NCBI RefSeq assembly: GCF_004402695.1
Contig: NZ_SOFL01000057.1
Location: 39,805 to 103,804 of the forward strand
DNA from: Cryobacterium adonitolivorans
GTDB lineage: Bacteria > Actinomycetota > Actinomycetes > Actinomycetales > Microbacteriaceae
Direction: 5' to 3'
DNA length: 64,000 nt
In this document: piece after piece, positions 1 to 8,197 of the stretch
How the letters are laid out: each line of letters starts with the position of its first letter
How positions within the stretch are numbered: position 1 is the stretch's first letter
Notes under the pieces: model-generated
The model's database searches: none
Seen by the model: the letters and a program-made list of their open reading frames with translations, nothing else
What the model was told of the DNA's origin: nothing
Position numbers and translations under genes: made by a program

Positions 1-253
1 TGGCCGCGCCGAGCAGGCCCACCACGGCGCCGGCCACCCCGTCGCCGGGTTCGGCGATGGTGGTCCAGGCCGCCCGGGCGAACACCTCGCTGGGGTCGGA
101 GAGCAGCGCATCCGTGAGATGCGCATCCGAGTGCTGCCCATCCGAGTGCTGCGCATCCGCTAACCGCGCATCAGCTGATGCGGCCGTGCCTGCCGGGCGA
201 ACGCCCGCGGTGAGCGAGGCCACCACCGACTCGTCGAGACCGAACAGTGTCAT
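1..253 (-). CDS. dprA: DNA-processing protein DprA, N-terminal part (runs off the window)
   Basis: The visible 84 codons start at an ATG that overlaps the comM stop in an ATGA arrangement. The residues from about 55 on (VFARAAWTTIAEPGDGV) match the N-terminal region of DprA proteins, which load RecA onto incoming single-stranded DNA during transformation. The Rossmann-like domain lies outside the window, so identity rests on this motif and on the dprA-comM-yraN order common in actinobacteria. Residues about 25-50 are a low-complexity Ala/Asp/His/Ser stretch encoded by five 15-bp units at 106-180, which is not typical of the family. Confidence 0.75.
   Translation of the reverse strand, partial: MTLFGLDESVVASLTAGVRPAGTAASADARLADAQHSDGQHSDAHLTDALLSDPSEVFARAAWTTIAEPGDGVAGAVVGLLGAA
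106..180 (-). repeat. Five 15-bp tandem units inside dprA
   Basis: On the plus strand the units at 106, 121, 136, 151 and 166 each begin with gcgcatc or gcccatc. Units 2 and 3 differ by one base. The period is five codons, so gain or loss of a unit keeps the dprA frame. The encoded peptide is a run of HSDAx-like pentads. Confidence 0.85.
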
Positions 254-1785
254 GACGCCATCCCCTTTCGCAGGTACAGTGCCTGCCCCACTTCGTCTGG
301 CCCGGGCCTGGCTACTCCGGTCAGGTCCGCGACGGACCACGCCACCCGCAGGATCCGGTCATAACCGCGCATGGTGATCCCACCCCGCTCCAGGGCCCGG
401 TCGAGCATCGCCGTCACCGGGGCGCCCAGGCGCCTTTTGGAGCTGCGCAGCCACGGCCCGGACACCTGCGAGTTCAACGTCCACGGCGTTCCGGCCAGAC
501 GCTCCGCCGCGGTTTCCCGTGCGGCCAGAACCCGGTGCCTGGCCGCGGCGCTGGACAACCGTCCGCCGTCGGCCGACAGGCGCAGCTGCGCGGCGGTCAC
601 CCGGGTCACGGTGAGCTGGATGTCGATGCGGTCCAACAGCGGGCCGGAGATACGCGCGAGATAGCGCCGGCGGGCGTTCGGCGGGCAGGTGCACTCCTGA
701 TCCCCGGTGCCGTATTGGCCGCACGGGCATGGATTCGCGGCGAGCACCAGTTGGAACCTGGCGGGGAAATGGGCGATACCGTTGGCCCGGTGGATGCTGA
801 TCCGGCCGGATTCCAGGGGCTGGCGCAGGGCGTCGAGTACCGCTCCGGCGAACTCGGGCGCCTCGTCGAGGAAGAGCACGCCGTGGGACGCCCGCGCCGC
901 CGCACCCGGCCGAATCTGCCCGCTGCCGCCGCCGACCATCGCGGCCGCCGTGATGGTGTGGTGCGGGGCCTCCAGCGGGGGCCGAGTGATCAACGAACGC
1001 CCCACCGGGCGACCGCTCAGCGACCGCAACGAGCTCACCTCCAGCGACGCGGCGGGGCCCAGGTCGGGCAGCAGCCCCGGCAGTCGGGCCGCGAGCATGG
1101 TCTTACCCGCCCCGGGCGGCCCGAGCATGAAGAGGTGGTGGCCTCCGGCCGCGGCTACCTGCAGGGCAAGGATGGCCTCGTCGTTGCCGACCACGTCGAG
1201 CAGGTCGATGCTCTCGTCGGCAGGGTCGTCCTCGACCGGTGCACACAGCACCTCCACGTCCTGGGGCTCCAACCTGGCGCCGTGCCAGATCAGCGCGTCA
1301 CGAAGCGACGCGACCCCCACTACCCGGATCCCCGGCACCAGGGCCGCCTCCTCGGCGTTGCCGGCCGGGACCATCACCGTGCGGTGCCCGAGCCGTGCCG
1401 CGGCGATCACCGCCGGCAGCATGCCGGGTGTCGGCCGCAAGCGCCCGTCCAGGGCGAGCTCACCGATGTGCACGACGGCGCCCACCGACGCGGCGGAAAC
1501 GACCCGGTCCGCGGCCAGGCAGGCCAGGGCAATGGCGAGGTCGAAACCGGAGCCGTGCTTGCGCAGGGCGGCGGGCGAGAGGTTCACGGTGAGCCGGTGC
1601 CCGTTCAGCGCGCAGCCAGAGTTCTTGGCGGCGGCGCGCACCCGTTCGGCGGCCTCTGCCAGGGCCGCGTCCGGCAGCCCGATCAGCCGCATCCCCGGCA
1701 ACTGGCTGGAGATGTCGGCCTCGACCTCGACGAGCGACCCGGCCAGGCCGATCAGCGCGACGGAGTGGGTGCGGGCCAGGCCCAT
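250..1785 (-). CDS. comM: YifB/ComM-family Mg-chelatase-like AAA+ ATPase
   Basis: A 511-residue protein with the three parts of the YifB/ComM family: an N-terminal Lon-protease-like fold (starting MGLARTHSVALIGL), a central Mg-chelatase AAA+ domain with Walker A GPPGAGKT near residue 222 and Walker B HGVLFLDEAPEF, and a C-terminal Mg-chelatase domain. A Cys cluster (NPCPCGQYG, then CTCPP) typical of the family lies near residue 360. ComM is a hexameric helicase that promotes branch migration in natural transformation. The ATG at 1785 overlaps the yraN stop (ATGA) and the stop overlaps the dprA start, so the three genes look translationally coupled. The open frame continues upstream to 2046, but that part is yraN in another frame. 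Confidence 0.93.
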   Translation of the reverse strand: MGLARTHSVALIGLAGSLVEVEADISSQLPGMRLIGLPDAALAEAAERVRAAAKNSGCALNGHRLTVNLSPAALRKHGSGFDLAIALACLAADRVVSAASVGAVVHIGELALDGRLRPTPGMLPAVIAAARLGHRTVMVPAGNAEEAALVPGIRVVGVASLRDALIWHGARLEPQDVEVLCAPVEDDPADESIDLLDVVGNDEAILALQVAAAGGHHLFMLGPPGAGKTMLAARLPGLLPDLGPAASLEVSSLRSLSGRPVGRSLITRPPLEAPHHTITAAAMVGGGSGQIRPGAAARASHGVLFLDEAPEFAGAVLDALRQPLESGRISIHRANGIAHFPARFQLVLAANPCPCGQYGTGDQECTCPPNARRRYLARISGPLLDRIDIQLTVTRVTAAQLRLSADGGRLSSAAARHRVLAARETAAERLAGTPWTLNSQVSGPWLRSSKRRLGAPVTAMLDRALERGGITMRGYDRILRVAWSVADLTGVARPGPDEVGQALYLRKGMAS

Positions 1786-2141
1786 CAGGACACGCCCTCG
1801 AGATGTTCGACCACCGGTGCGTGGCCAGGGCGGGCGATCACGGCGATGGCGTCGATACGGATGTGACGCGCCCGCGGCTCGAATTGTGCGCACCACGCCC
1901 CGGCCAACCGGCGCAGCCGGGCCAGCTTGGCCACCGTGATGGCCTCGAACGGATGCCCGTACCCGGTCCCGGAACGGGTCTTCACCTCTACGAACACGAG
2001 GTCGCCGTCCTTGGCGACGATCAGGTCGATCTCGCCCTGCCCGCACCGCCAGTTACGCCCCACCACCGTGTACCCCGCCCGCGCCAGGTACTCCGCCGCG
2101 CAGTCTTCACCGCGCCGGCCCAAGTCGTCTTTGCGTGCCAT
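1785..2141 (-). CDS. YraN family (UPF0102) endonuclease-like protein
   Basis: A 118-residue protein with the Holliday-junction-resolvase-like fold of UPF0102. The PD-(D/E)xK catalytic pattern is visible as GEIDLIV followed by FVEVKTR (Asp, then Glu-x-Lys). The start MARKDDLGRRGED at 2141 is chosen because a GGAGG lies about six bases upstream; an ATG seven codons further upstream lacks such a site. It is the first gene of the yraN-comM-dprA unit, consistent with a role in DNA uptake or recombination, although the cellular function of YraN is not established. Confidence 0.9.
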   Translation of the reverse strand: MARKDDLGRRGEDCAAEYLARAGYTVVGRNWRCGQGEIDLIVAKDGDLVFVEVKTRSGTGYGHPFEAITVAKLARLRRLAGAWCAQFEPRARHIRIDAIAVIARPGHAPVVEHLEGVS

Positions 2142-2195
2142 GAGCACCTCCGCGACCAGCATGCGAGGGCCGGTATCGAACGCGGCCAGGCACGG

Positions 2196-2832
2196 TCAAG
2201 CCTGTGCACAGGCACGCGGGCACGCTCCTTGTGGAGGAGCGGGCTCCCGGTGTCGGGCCAACGGGGACCAGGCGGTGTCGGAGCGCCCCTCCGCCTGTAT
2301 CTCCTTGGAGGCCTGCGCAAGCTCCTTGTCGCGCTCCTTGCCGTCGACCTTGAGCTCCTTCTTGGATGTGTTTCTGAGCCACGAGGACCGCTTTGCGGAT
2401 TTCCTCGTCTAGCCGGTCCTTGCCCACGACGATGAGCGCGGCCTCGCCGGAGTCGAGCATCTCGCCGAGTTCGTTGATGTAATCCCGGTCCAGGCCGCGC
2501 CAGAAGTGACCGACGACACTGCCGGCCACGCCACCGACGATGGCGCTGCCGAGGATCGCCGGTGTCAACAACAGGCCGACAACGGCGCCGGCGTGCTTGC
2601 TGGTCTTGCGGTGCACCTGCACCGATCCGTCGGCCTCCTTGATGGCTACGGCGGCGTTACAGGTTCCGATCACCTTGGTGGAGTGCAGCTCGCTGACAAC
2701 TTCAGGGTCGGACTCGGCCGTTGCCGCATTGGGGTAGACAGCTCCCGCTTTTTCGCGTGGGGTCGTGGGAATGGGGCCTTGTCGCAGGGGACGGTACCCA
2801 GCACCCGTGCGGGTGCCAACCGGCGCGGCCAT
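2196..2832 (-). pseudogene. Glycine-zipper (DUF1269-like) membrane-associated protein, apparently frameshifted
   Basis: The first part (from the ATG at 2832) has a ferredoxin-like/glycine-zipper layout: ELHSTKVIGTCNAAVAIKEADG, then a Gly/Ala-rich hydrophobic segment (LGSAIVGGVAGSVVGHFW), then GEAALIVVGKDRLDEEIRKA. After KHIQ, around 2362-2366, the frame changes to Arg/Gly-rich nonsense, whereas the adjacent frame continues as KKELKVDGKERDKELAQASKE, the expected charged helix, and stops at 2196. One base insertion or deletion would restore it. The N-terminal 35 residues are also unlike the family, and the start is only 11 bp from the divergent gene at 2844, so the native start may be downstream. 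A sequencing error is an alternative. Confidence 0.55.
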
Positions 2833-2843
2833 AGGCTGATGCC

Positions 2844-3287
2844 ATGATCTCCGACCGCCTGACGGACCTGTCGATGCGAGCCATGAATGCCGTGCACCGG
2901 ACGTTGCTGGTGCTCACCCGCGGTCGGCTTGGCTGGAGGATCGGGCCGATGCGCGTAGTGGAACTGCACACCATCGGACGTAAAACCGGCGCGCGACGCT
3001 CCACGATGCTTACCGCCCCGATCCACGAGCCCGACCGGGTGGTGCTGATTGCGTCGAAGGGAGGCGATCACCGCAACCCGTTCTGGTACCTCAACCTGGT
3101 CGCCCACCCCGACGTGGAAATCACCGAGAACGGGGTCACCCGCCCGATGCGGGCCCGCACGGCCGGCGAGGCCGAGAAGGCGGAACTCTGGCCTGCGATC
3201 GTGCGCGCCTATTCCGGCTATGCCGGATACCAGCAGAAAACCACCAGGGACATCCCGGTGGTCATCTGCGAGCCGCCCGCCGCCTGA
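2844..3287 (+). CDS. Deazaflavin (F420)-dependent nitroreductase family protein
   Basis: A 147-residue single-domain split-barrel protein of the Ddn type. Hallmarks are the loop VVELHTIGRKTGARRSTML (residues about 34-52), the central GGDHRNPFWYLNLVAHPDVEI, and a C-terminal YSGYAGYQQKTTRDIPVV. Family members bind F420 and reduce quinones or nitro compounds; the substrate here cannot be inferred. It is a monocistronic plus-strand gene between a broken divergent gene and a convergent secreted-protein gene. Confidence 0.88.
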   Translation: MISDRLTDLSMRAMNAVHRTLLVLTRGRLGWRIGPMRVVELHTIGRKTGARRSTMLTAPIHEPDRVVLIASKGGDHRNPFWYLNLVAHPDVEITENGVTRPMRARTAGEAEKAELWPAIVRAYSGYAGYQQKTTRDIPVVICEPPAA

Positions 3288-3352
3288 GACGGGAACCAGA
3301 CCCTGGCTCGGGCTCAGTTGGCCGGGCTCAGCTGGTCAGCCGAGAAGTCCGT

Positions 3353-3898
3353 TCACCACCGATGCGCCACGTCGACCACGAGCCGGCTCCCGTCACCGGG
3401 GCCGTCGAGGATGAACGACCGGAACGGCAGCCGGGCGCGAACGCCGAGTCCAAACGTGCTCTGGCCTTCGAAGCCGCCGGCGAAGGAGACCTGTCGGAAG
3501 GTCTGGTAGCCGGAGACGTTGAGCGCTTCGCTGTCATTGTCCGGGTCGTAAGTCACAACACCGTTGGCATCGTACGAGTGCGCGAGTGCGATCACCCGCA
3601 GATCGGCTGCACCGCGGAGAGGCACGGGTATGCCCGATCCATCCTGAACGACCTCCGGCACGTAGCGAACATCGAACCCCTGAATGTCGCCGTTCACGTC
3701 GATTACGAAGCGGTCGAAGCACGCGTGCTCGCCCGAGCGTGCGTTGGTGACCGTCGCGGCCGACATTGTGCTCTGACTGTCGGGGAGCGAGCCCCAGGTG
3801 ATGCCGCAGTAGGGGGCGGCCGTGGCGGCAGTGGTGCCGGAGGTGAGAAATACTGCACCCATCAACGCGCTGAGGATGAGTGCTACGGAACGCTTCAT
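3353..3898 (-). CDS. Secreted AMIN-like domain protein
   Basis: A 181-residue protein with a Sec signal peptide (MKRSVALILSALMGAVFLTSG, cleavage likely after TAAA near residue 27). The mature part contains CGITWGSLP and FDRFVIDVNGDIQGFDVRYV, the pattern of the AMIN-like domain found in actinobacterial exported proteins. Two cysteines (about residues 30 and 60) may form a disulfide. The start has a clear AAGGAG site 8 bases upstream. Its role is unknown; AMIN-related domains usually bind cell-wall polymers. Confidence 0.8.
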   Translation of the reverse strand: MKRSVALILSALMGAVFLTSGTTAATAAPYCGITWGSLPDSQSTMSAATVTNARSGEHACFDRFVIDVNGDIQGFDVRYVPEVVQDGSGIPVPLRGAADLRVIALAHSYDANGVVTYDPDNDSEALNVSGYQTFRQVSFAGGFEGQSTFGLGVRARLPFRSFILDGPGDGSRLVVDVAHRW

Positions 3899-4014
3899 TG
3901 CGATCCACTCCTTGTGTCGAATTCCTAGGATTAATGCTACGCCGGAGCTTCAGATCCTTGGAGAACCCGATAGTTACGGATTGGACGCAATTTCCTATGA
4001 GTCTCCCCGGCCGG

Positions 4015-5159
4015 TCAACGGGTCAGCCGGGTGAGCTCCACATCGGTCCCGGCGAAGGCGGCATCCGTCGCGCGCAGCACACGCAACACGTTGGCGCCGG
4101 CCAGGGCGGCGAGCTCTGAGGCGCTCCAGCCGCGCCGGGCCAGTTCGAGCAACAGGGCCGGGTAGCCGTCGACTCCCTCGAGCTGTTCGGGGAACGCGTC
4201 GGTGCCGTCGAAGTCGCCGCCCAGGCCGATGTGGCGGATGCCGGCGACGTCCCGCGCGTGCTCCACGTGATCGGCCACCTGCGCCAGGGTCACCCGCGGT
4301 GCGGGGTGCTCTGGTCGCCGCCGAACCAGCCGGCGTACTCCGCCGACACGAACTGCGGCACGAAGGTGACCATCAGCACGCCGTCGTTGTCGGCCAAGCG
4401 CGCGAGGACGTCGTCGGGCACGTTGCGCGGGTGGGCGGTGACGGCGGAGCAGGAGCTGTGGCTGAAGATCACCGGGGCGCTCGTGGCGTCGAGGGCCGCG
4501 TGCGCCGTCGCCGGGGAGACGTGCGAGAGGTCGACGATCATGCCCAACCGGTTGAGCTCCCGGATGTACTCGACGCCGCGCGCGCTCAGGCCGTTGTGCA
4601 CCGGATCGTCGGTACCCGAGTCGGCCCACGTCGTGTTGTGCACATGCGTGAGGGTGAGGTAGCGCACGCCCAGCCTGGCCAGCATCCGCAGCACAGCGGG
4701 GGAATCGTTGAGCGAGTGGGCGCCCTCGGCGCCCAGCAGTGAGGCGATGCGGCCGCTCGCGCGGGCACCCTCCACATCGGCGGCGCTCGTGGCGATCACG
4801 AAGCTCTGCGGATACCGGGCGGCGAGCCGGTACACCCAGTCGACCTGTTCCAGGGTGCCCTGCACGGCGCTGGGTCCCGCGAGGGAGTCCTTCACGTACA
4901 CCGACCAGAATTGACCGCCAACCCGGCCTGTGCGTAGCCGGTCGATGTCGGTGTCGGTGTCCAGGGCGCCGTCCAGGCCCTCGACGGAGTAGTCCCGGTT
5001 CTCGCGGCACTCCCAGGCCCAGTCGTTGTGGCCGTCGATGAGCGGGGCCAGGTCGAGGGCCGCGGCCACCGTGGCGAGGGCATGGGCGCCGGACGGGACG
5101 GCGCCCACAGGGACAGCGCCCACAGGGACAGCGCGGGAGGGGTCGGTGCGTGCGGTCAT
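4015..5159 (-). pseudogene. Membrane-dipeptidase family (peptidase M19) protein, interrupted by a frameshift
   Basis: From ATG 5159 the frame gives a typical M19 metallopeptidase: metal ligands HND (near residue 43), Glu in GAEGAH (about 146), His in DLSHVS and His in IFSHSS. The frame then stops at 4290, after GWFGGDQSTPHRG. The next frame continues the expected C-terminus without a gap (VTLAQVADHVEHARDVAG, then the GGDFDGTD ligand region) to the stop at 4015. Adding one C to the run of four at about 4303-4306 would join the parts as STPAPRVTLAQ. Either the gene is inactivated or the assembly lost a C. The N-terminus has a 15-bp repeat encoding AVPVG pentads. Confidence 0.85.
5095..5139 (-). 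repeat. Three 15-bp tandem units at the 5' end of the dipeptidase gene
   Basis: Units at 5095, 5110 and 5125 on the plus strand share gggac(a/g)gcgcc. Units 1 and 2 differ at one base. They encode repeated AVPVG pentapeptides immediately downstream of the start, upstream of the conserved catalytic domain. Confidence 0.85.
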
Positions 5160-5196
5160 CCGCACACGCTAGCAGCCGCTCGGCGGGCCGGCCGGG

Positions 5197-5520
5197 CTAC
5201 TCGTCGAGCGCAAGTTCCTTGGGCAGCTCGAACTCCTTCGACGCCAGCTCCTCGACGTTGACGTCCTTGAACGTCAACACTCGCACCGACTTCACGAAAC
5301 GGTCGGACCTGTAGACATCCCAGACCCAGACATCCTTCATCGTCAGCTCGAAGTAGAAGTCGTGTTCGGTGTCGCGACGTACAAGTTCAACCTCGTTTGC
5401 GAGGTAGAAGCGGCGCTCGGTTTCGACGACGTACTGGAACTGCCCCACAACGTCTCGATACTCGCGGTATAGGGCCAACTCGACCTCGCGGTCGTAGTCC
5501 TCGAACTCATCTTCTTCCAT
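5197..5520 (-). CDS. DUF2469 family protein
   Basis: A 107-residue acidic protein (MEEDEFEDYDREVELALY at the N-terminus, DVWVWDVYRSDRFVKSVRV in the middle) that matches the DUF2469 family, which is restricted to actinobacteria and nearly always sits directly downstream of rnhB. No signal peptide, membrane segment or catalytic motif is visible. The 25-bp gap to rnhB and the shared strand indicate co-transcription with lepB-rnhB. Function is unknown. Confidence 0.92.
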   Translation of the reverse strand: MEEDEFEDYDREVELALYREYRDVVGQFQYVVETERRFYLANEVELVRRDTEHDFYFELTMKDVWVWDVYRSDRFVKSVRVLTFKDVNVEELASKEFELPKELALDE

Positions 5521-5545
5521 GGTGAGACAATCTTACGCGCAGTTC

Positions 5546-6196
5546 TCAGGCGGGAATTTTGAGCCAGCTGAGCCGGTGATGTTCGCTGGCTCCCAGCGCA
5601 CCGATTGCGGTCATGTGTTGGGCGCTGCCGTAGCCCTTGTTGCCCGCCCAGCCGTAGCCGGGGGTGGCGAGGTCGGCCGCGATCATCAGCCTGTCGCGGT
5701 GCACCTTCGCGATCACAGATGCGGCGGAGACCGACGCGCAGTCCTGGTCGGCCTTGATGCGGGTCACCACGGCCAGCGGGGTGGCCAGCGCCTTGTTGAG
5801 CCAGTCGTCGTTGCCGTCAAGCAGCACCACCCCGCCGACGATGTCGACGCCGTCGGCGTGCAGCTGCGCGAGCGCGCGCTTGCCGGCCAGGCCGAGCGCC
5901 GCGATGATGCCCACGATGTCCACCTCCTGCGGTGACGCCAGTCCGACCGCGCTGTGACGCACCCAGGCCGCGGCGAGCGGGGCGAGCAGCTCCCGACGCG
6001 GTTCGCTCAGGAGCTTGGAGTCGCGGAGTCCGACCGGGAACGCACCGACGTCGGCCGTCACCACCGCGAGGCCCACGGCGACGGGGCCCGCGAGGGCACC
6101 GCGGCCGACCTCGTCGCAGCCGATCACGCAGCTGGCACCGGCGGCGAGCATCGCCAGCTCCACCTCGAGGGTGGGCTCGACGACGGCCATCATCAC
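5546..6196 (-). CDS. rnhB: Ribonuclease HII
   Basis: A 216-residue protein that removes RNA primers and single ribonucleotides from RNA/DNA hybrids. The catalytic acidic residues are visible in CVIGCDEVGRGALAGPV (Asp-Glu near 25-26), in the middle region VVLLDGNDDW and in the VTRIKADQDCASVSAASVIAK block; HRDRLM follows, and GNKGYGSAQH is the C-terminal family signature. It lies between lepB and DUF2469 in the conserved actinobacterial order. The ATG at 6196 is close behind lepB. Confidence 0.95.
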   Translation of the reverse strand: MMMAVVEPTLEVELAMLAAGASCVIGCDEVGRGALAGPVAVGLAVVTADVGAFPVGLRDSKLLSEPRRELLAPLAAAWVRHSAVGLASPQEVDIVGIIAALGLAGKRALAQLHADGVDIVGGVVLLDGNDDWLNKALATPLAVVTRIKADQDCASVSAASVIAKVHRDRLMIAADLATPGYGWAGNKGYGSAQHMTAIGALGASEHHRLSWLKIPA

Positions 6197-6224
6197 GGGC
6201 GGGTCCTCGTCGGGTACGGGGCGT

Positions 6225-6971
6225 TCACTTGTCGGCTTCCTCGACCCCGCGGAACACCTCAGGGTAGTCGTCCAGCCAGCTCCAGCGATCGAGCGGCCAG
6301 CTGATCACGAGGGCGCGGCCGACGACGTTGTCCATTGGCACGAACCCCTTGCCCGGAGCGTTGGGGTGGTAGCGGGAGTCGAGGGAGTCGTAGCGATTGT
6401 CGCCCATCACCCACAGCGAATTCTTCGGAACGACGACGTCGAAGGCGTCCTTGGACACGCCGGACTGGCCGGCGGGCAGGAGCGCATACGGTTCGCTGAG
6501 CGGGATGTCGTTCACGCTCATCTGGCCCAGCGTGTTGCAGCAGACCACGTGGTCCCCGGGAAGACCGATGACCCGTTTGATCAGATGGTCGTTGCTGTCC
6601 GGCGCGGACAGGCCCACCACCGACATCGTCCAGTCGAGGGCCGCGACGATCGGGTTCTGTTCGATGGGCGGCTGCGCCGGCAGCCATCCGCCCGGATCGC
6701 GGAAGACGACGACGTCACCGCGGGAGACGGGCATCAGGCCGGGTTCAAGCTGGTTGACGATGATGCGGTCGTCGACCAGCAGGGTGTTCTCCATCGACCC
6801 CGACGGGATGTAGAAGGAACGCACGAGGAAGGTCTTGATCAGGAACGAGATGAGCAGTGCCACCACGAAAATGATGAGAAGGTCGCGAATGAATATCGCG
6901 ACGCCGCGCTTCTTGCGCGGTGAATCTGATTCCAGGCGATGCGATCGCGAGGGCAGAGTGTTGTCTGTCAT
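6225..6971 (-). CDS. lepB: Signal peptidase I
   Basis: A 248-residue type I signal peptidase. A single N-terminal membrane helix (residues about 24-46, FIRDLLIIFVVALLISFLI) is followed by the catalytic Ser in IPSGSMENTL and the catalytic Lys in HLIKRVIGLPGD; the box WVMGDNRYDSLDSR is also present. It removes Sec and Tat signal peptides at the outer face of the membrane, fitting the neighbouring SRP genes. It is preceded by a 12-bp perfect inverted repeat (6979-7017) lying between rplS and the lepB start. Confidence 0.96.
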   Translation of the reverse strand: MTDNTLPSRSHRLESDSPRKKRGVAIFIRDLLIIFVVALLISFLIKTFLVRSFYIPSGSMENTLLVDDRIIVNQLEPGLMPVSRGDVVVFRDPGGWLPAQPPIEQNPIVAALDWTMSVVGLSAPDSNDHLIKRVIGLPGDHVVCCNTLGQMSVNDIPLSEPYALLPAGQSGVSKDAFDVVVPKNSLWVMGDNRYDSLDSRYHPNAPGKGFVPMDNVVGRALVISWPLDRWSWLDDYPEVFRGVEEADK

Positions 6972-6978
6972 TTAACCG

Positions 6979-7017
6979 CCTGAGCTCCTCGCCCAGTTTA
7001 GCGGGGAGGAGCTCAGG
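6979..7017 (-). promoter_or_regulatory. Strong hairpin in the lepB leader
   Basis: CCTGAGCTCCTC at 6979-6990 is perfectly complementary to GAGGAGCTCAGG at 7006-7017, with a 15-nt loop. On the minus strand the downstream arm carries GAGGAG, about 17 nt from the lepB ATG, and the upstream arm carries CTCCTC, which could mask it. There is no T-run, so a classical terminator for rplS is less likely than an attenuating or ribosome-site-controlling stem. Function is inferred, not shown. Confidence 0.55.
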
Positions 7018-7080
7018 GGGAAATCCAGCGGCTGCGAAAACGCTCAGGCTATTGCCCTGGTGAGTCGCGGCAGGCGCTGC

Positions 7081-7425
7081 TTAGTCGCGCTTTTCCTTGA
7101 TCTTGGCCTTCTTGCCACGGAGACCGCGCAGGTAGTACAGCTTCGCGCGACGCACGTCACCGCGGACGACGACCTCGATGTGGTCGATCACCGGGGAGTG
7201 CACCGGGAAGGTACGCTCGACGCCGACCTGGAAGCTGACCTTACGGACGCAGAACGTCTCGCGGACGCCTTCACCGGAACGGCCGATGACGACGCCCTGG
7301 TAGACCTGGACACGCGAACGCGCGCCTTCAACGATGTTGACGTGAACCTTGACGGTGTCGCCGGCGCGGAACTCCGGGATGTCTGAACGCAGCGATGCCG
7401 CGTCCACCTGGTCGAGAATATGCAT
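7081..7425 (-). CDS. rplS: 50S ribosomal protein L19
   Basis: A 114-residue ribosomal protein at the 30S-50S interface. Diagnostic stretches are [32 protein letters not shown] and [21 protein letters not shown] at the C-terminus. It lies in the expected position downstream of trmD, but an uncharacterised membrane-protein gene separates the two. The 204-bp leader upstream contains an inverted repeat (7549-7589). Confidence 0.97.
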   Translation of the reverse strand: MHILDQVDAASLRSDIPEFRAGDTVKVHVNIVEGARSRVQVYQGVVIGRSGEGVRETFCVRKVSFQVGVERTFPVHSPVIDHIEVVVRGDVRRAKLYYLRGLRGKKAKIKEKRD

Positions 7426-7548
7426 GTTTTTCGCTCTCTGTACCCGCCACAGGTCGAGGACGTTTCAGTGGCGCCCCGCCCGCTCACCGAAGGCGAGTTG
7501 GTGGCGACCAATTGAGTGTGTGCGTGCCGATATGAGTGCAGCTCCCCT

Positions 7549-7589
7549 GTGGCAGAGACATGCCGCGGCACAAGCGCTAATTCTGCCAC
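7549..7589 (-). promoter_or_regulatory. Inverted repeat in the long rplS leader
   Basis: The 204 bases between the membrane-protein gene and rplS contain GTGGCAGA (7549-7556) and its exact complement TCTGCCAC (7582-7589), enclosing the smaller palindrome TGCCGCGGCA. It is placed about 125 nt before the L19 start, where a transcript leader could fold. It could be an L19 leader-type regulatory structure or simply part of a promoter region; no further conserved motif is visible. Confidence 0.4.
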
Positions 7590-7629
7590 TAAACCAGCCG
7601 CGCGCCAAACCCTCGGCCGACGGCACGTT

Positions 7630-8187
7630 TTAGAGCCCGGTCGGCTTCTCCCGGATGATGATCACCGACGGGTCGGCGGGCGTCGGATGCGCAGGGTCCT
7701 GGCGGGCCTCGTCCGGACGTATGGTGGACCGGTCGGTCATCGTCGGGAACGGGCTGGGCCCAGCGGGGACTGTGCCGAACCTGGCGGTTTCGTCGATGTA
7801 GACCATGGCCTCGCGCACCCGCGTGCGAGCGGCGTCGAAGAGTTCCCAGAGCACGAACCAGAAGGCGCCGAGTCCCACGAAGACCGCGAGCACCGACAGC
7901 CAGGGCGCGGCAACGGAGTACACGCCCATCAGCACGATCAAGACGTGCCAGAGGGACAGCGCGGCCACGTCCGCCCAGGACACCGCCTTGACCGCGCGCA
8001 CGTCCTTGCGGGCCAGGATGAGCAGGCTGACCACGAGAAGGCCGAAACCGATGGCGATGGCACCGAAGGCGGCGCCGAGGACCTCCCAGGCCGAGGAGCC
8101 GAAAATGGACGCGGCGACCATCAGCCAGAGCGGAAGCGCGCCGACGGCTACGAACTGCCAGTAGTAGAAGACCCTGCGGAGAATCAC
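7630..8187 (-). CDS. Uncharacterised multi-pass membrane protein
   Basis: From a GTG at 8187 (VILRRVFYYWQFVAVGALP) this gives 185 residues with about four hydrophobic helices between residues 8 and 120 (for example VLGAAFGAIAIGFGLLVVSLL and LSVLAVFVGLGAFWFVLWEL) and a hydrophilic C-terminal tail of about 50 residues ending SVIIIREKPTGL. The start is set by the trmD stop at 8198; the frame stays open upstream inside trmD but there is only antisense-type sequence. No family is recognised. Its place between trmD and rplS suggests co-transcription. Confidence 0.7.
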   Translation of the reverse strand: MILRRVFYYWQFVAVGALPLWLMVAASIFGSSAWEVLGAAFGAIAIGFGLLVVSLLILARKDVRAVKAVSWADVAALSLWHVLIVLMGVYSVAAPWLSVLAVFVGLGAFWFVLWELFDAARTRVREAMVYIDETARFGTVPAGPSPFPTMTDRSTIRPDEARQDPAHPTPADPSVIIIREKPTGL

Positions 8188-8197
8188 AGTCCCCAGA

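Noticed and set aside
106..180. Possible CRISPR-like repeats in the dprA start
   Set aside because: The period is only 15 bp, without spacers, and the units are coding.
535..1866. Long plus-strand open frame opposite comM
   Set aside because: It is antisense to a clear ComM coding region, has low-complexity Arg/Pro/Gly composition and no ribosome site; GC-rich codon bias creates such frames.
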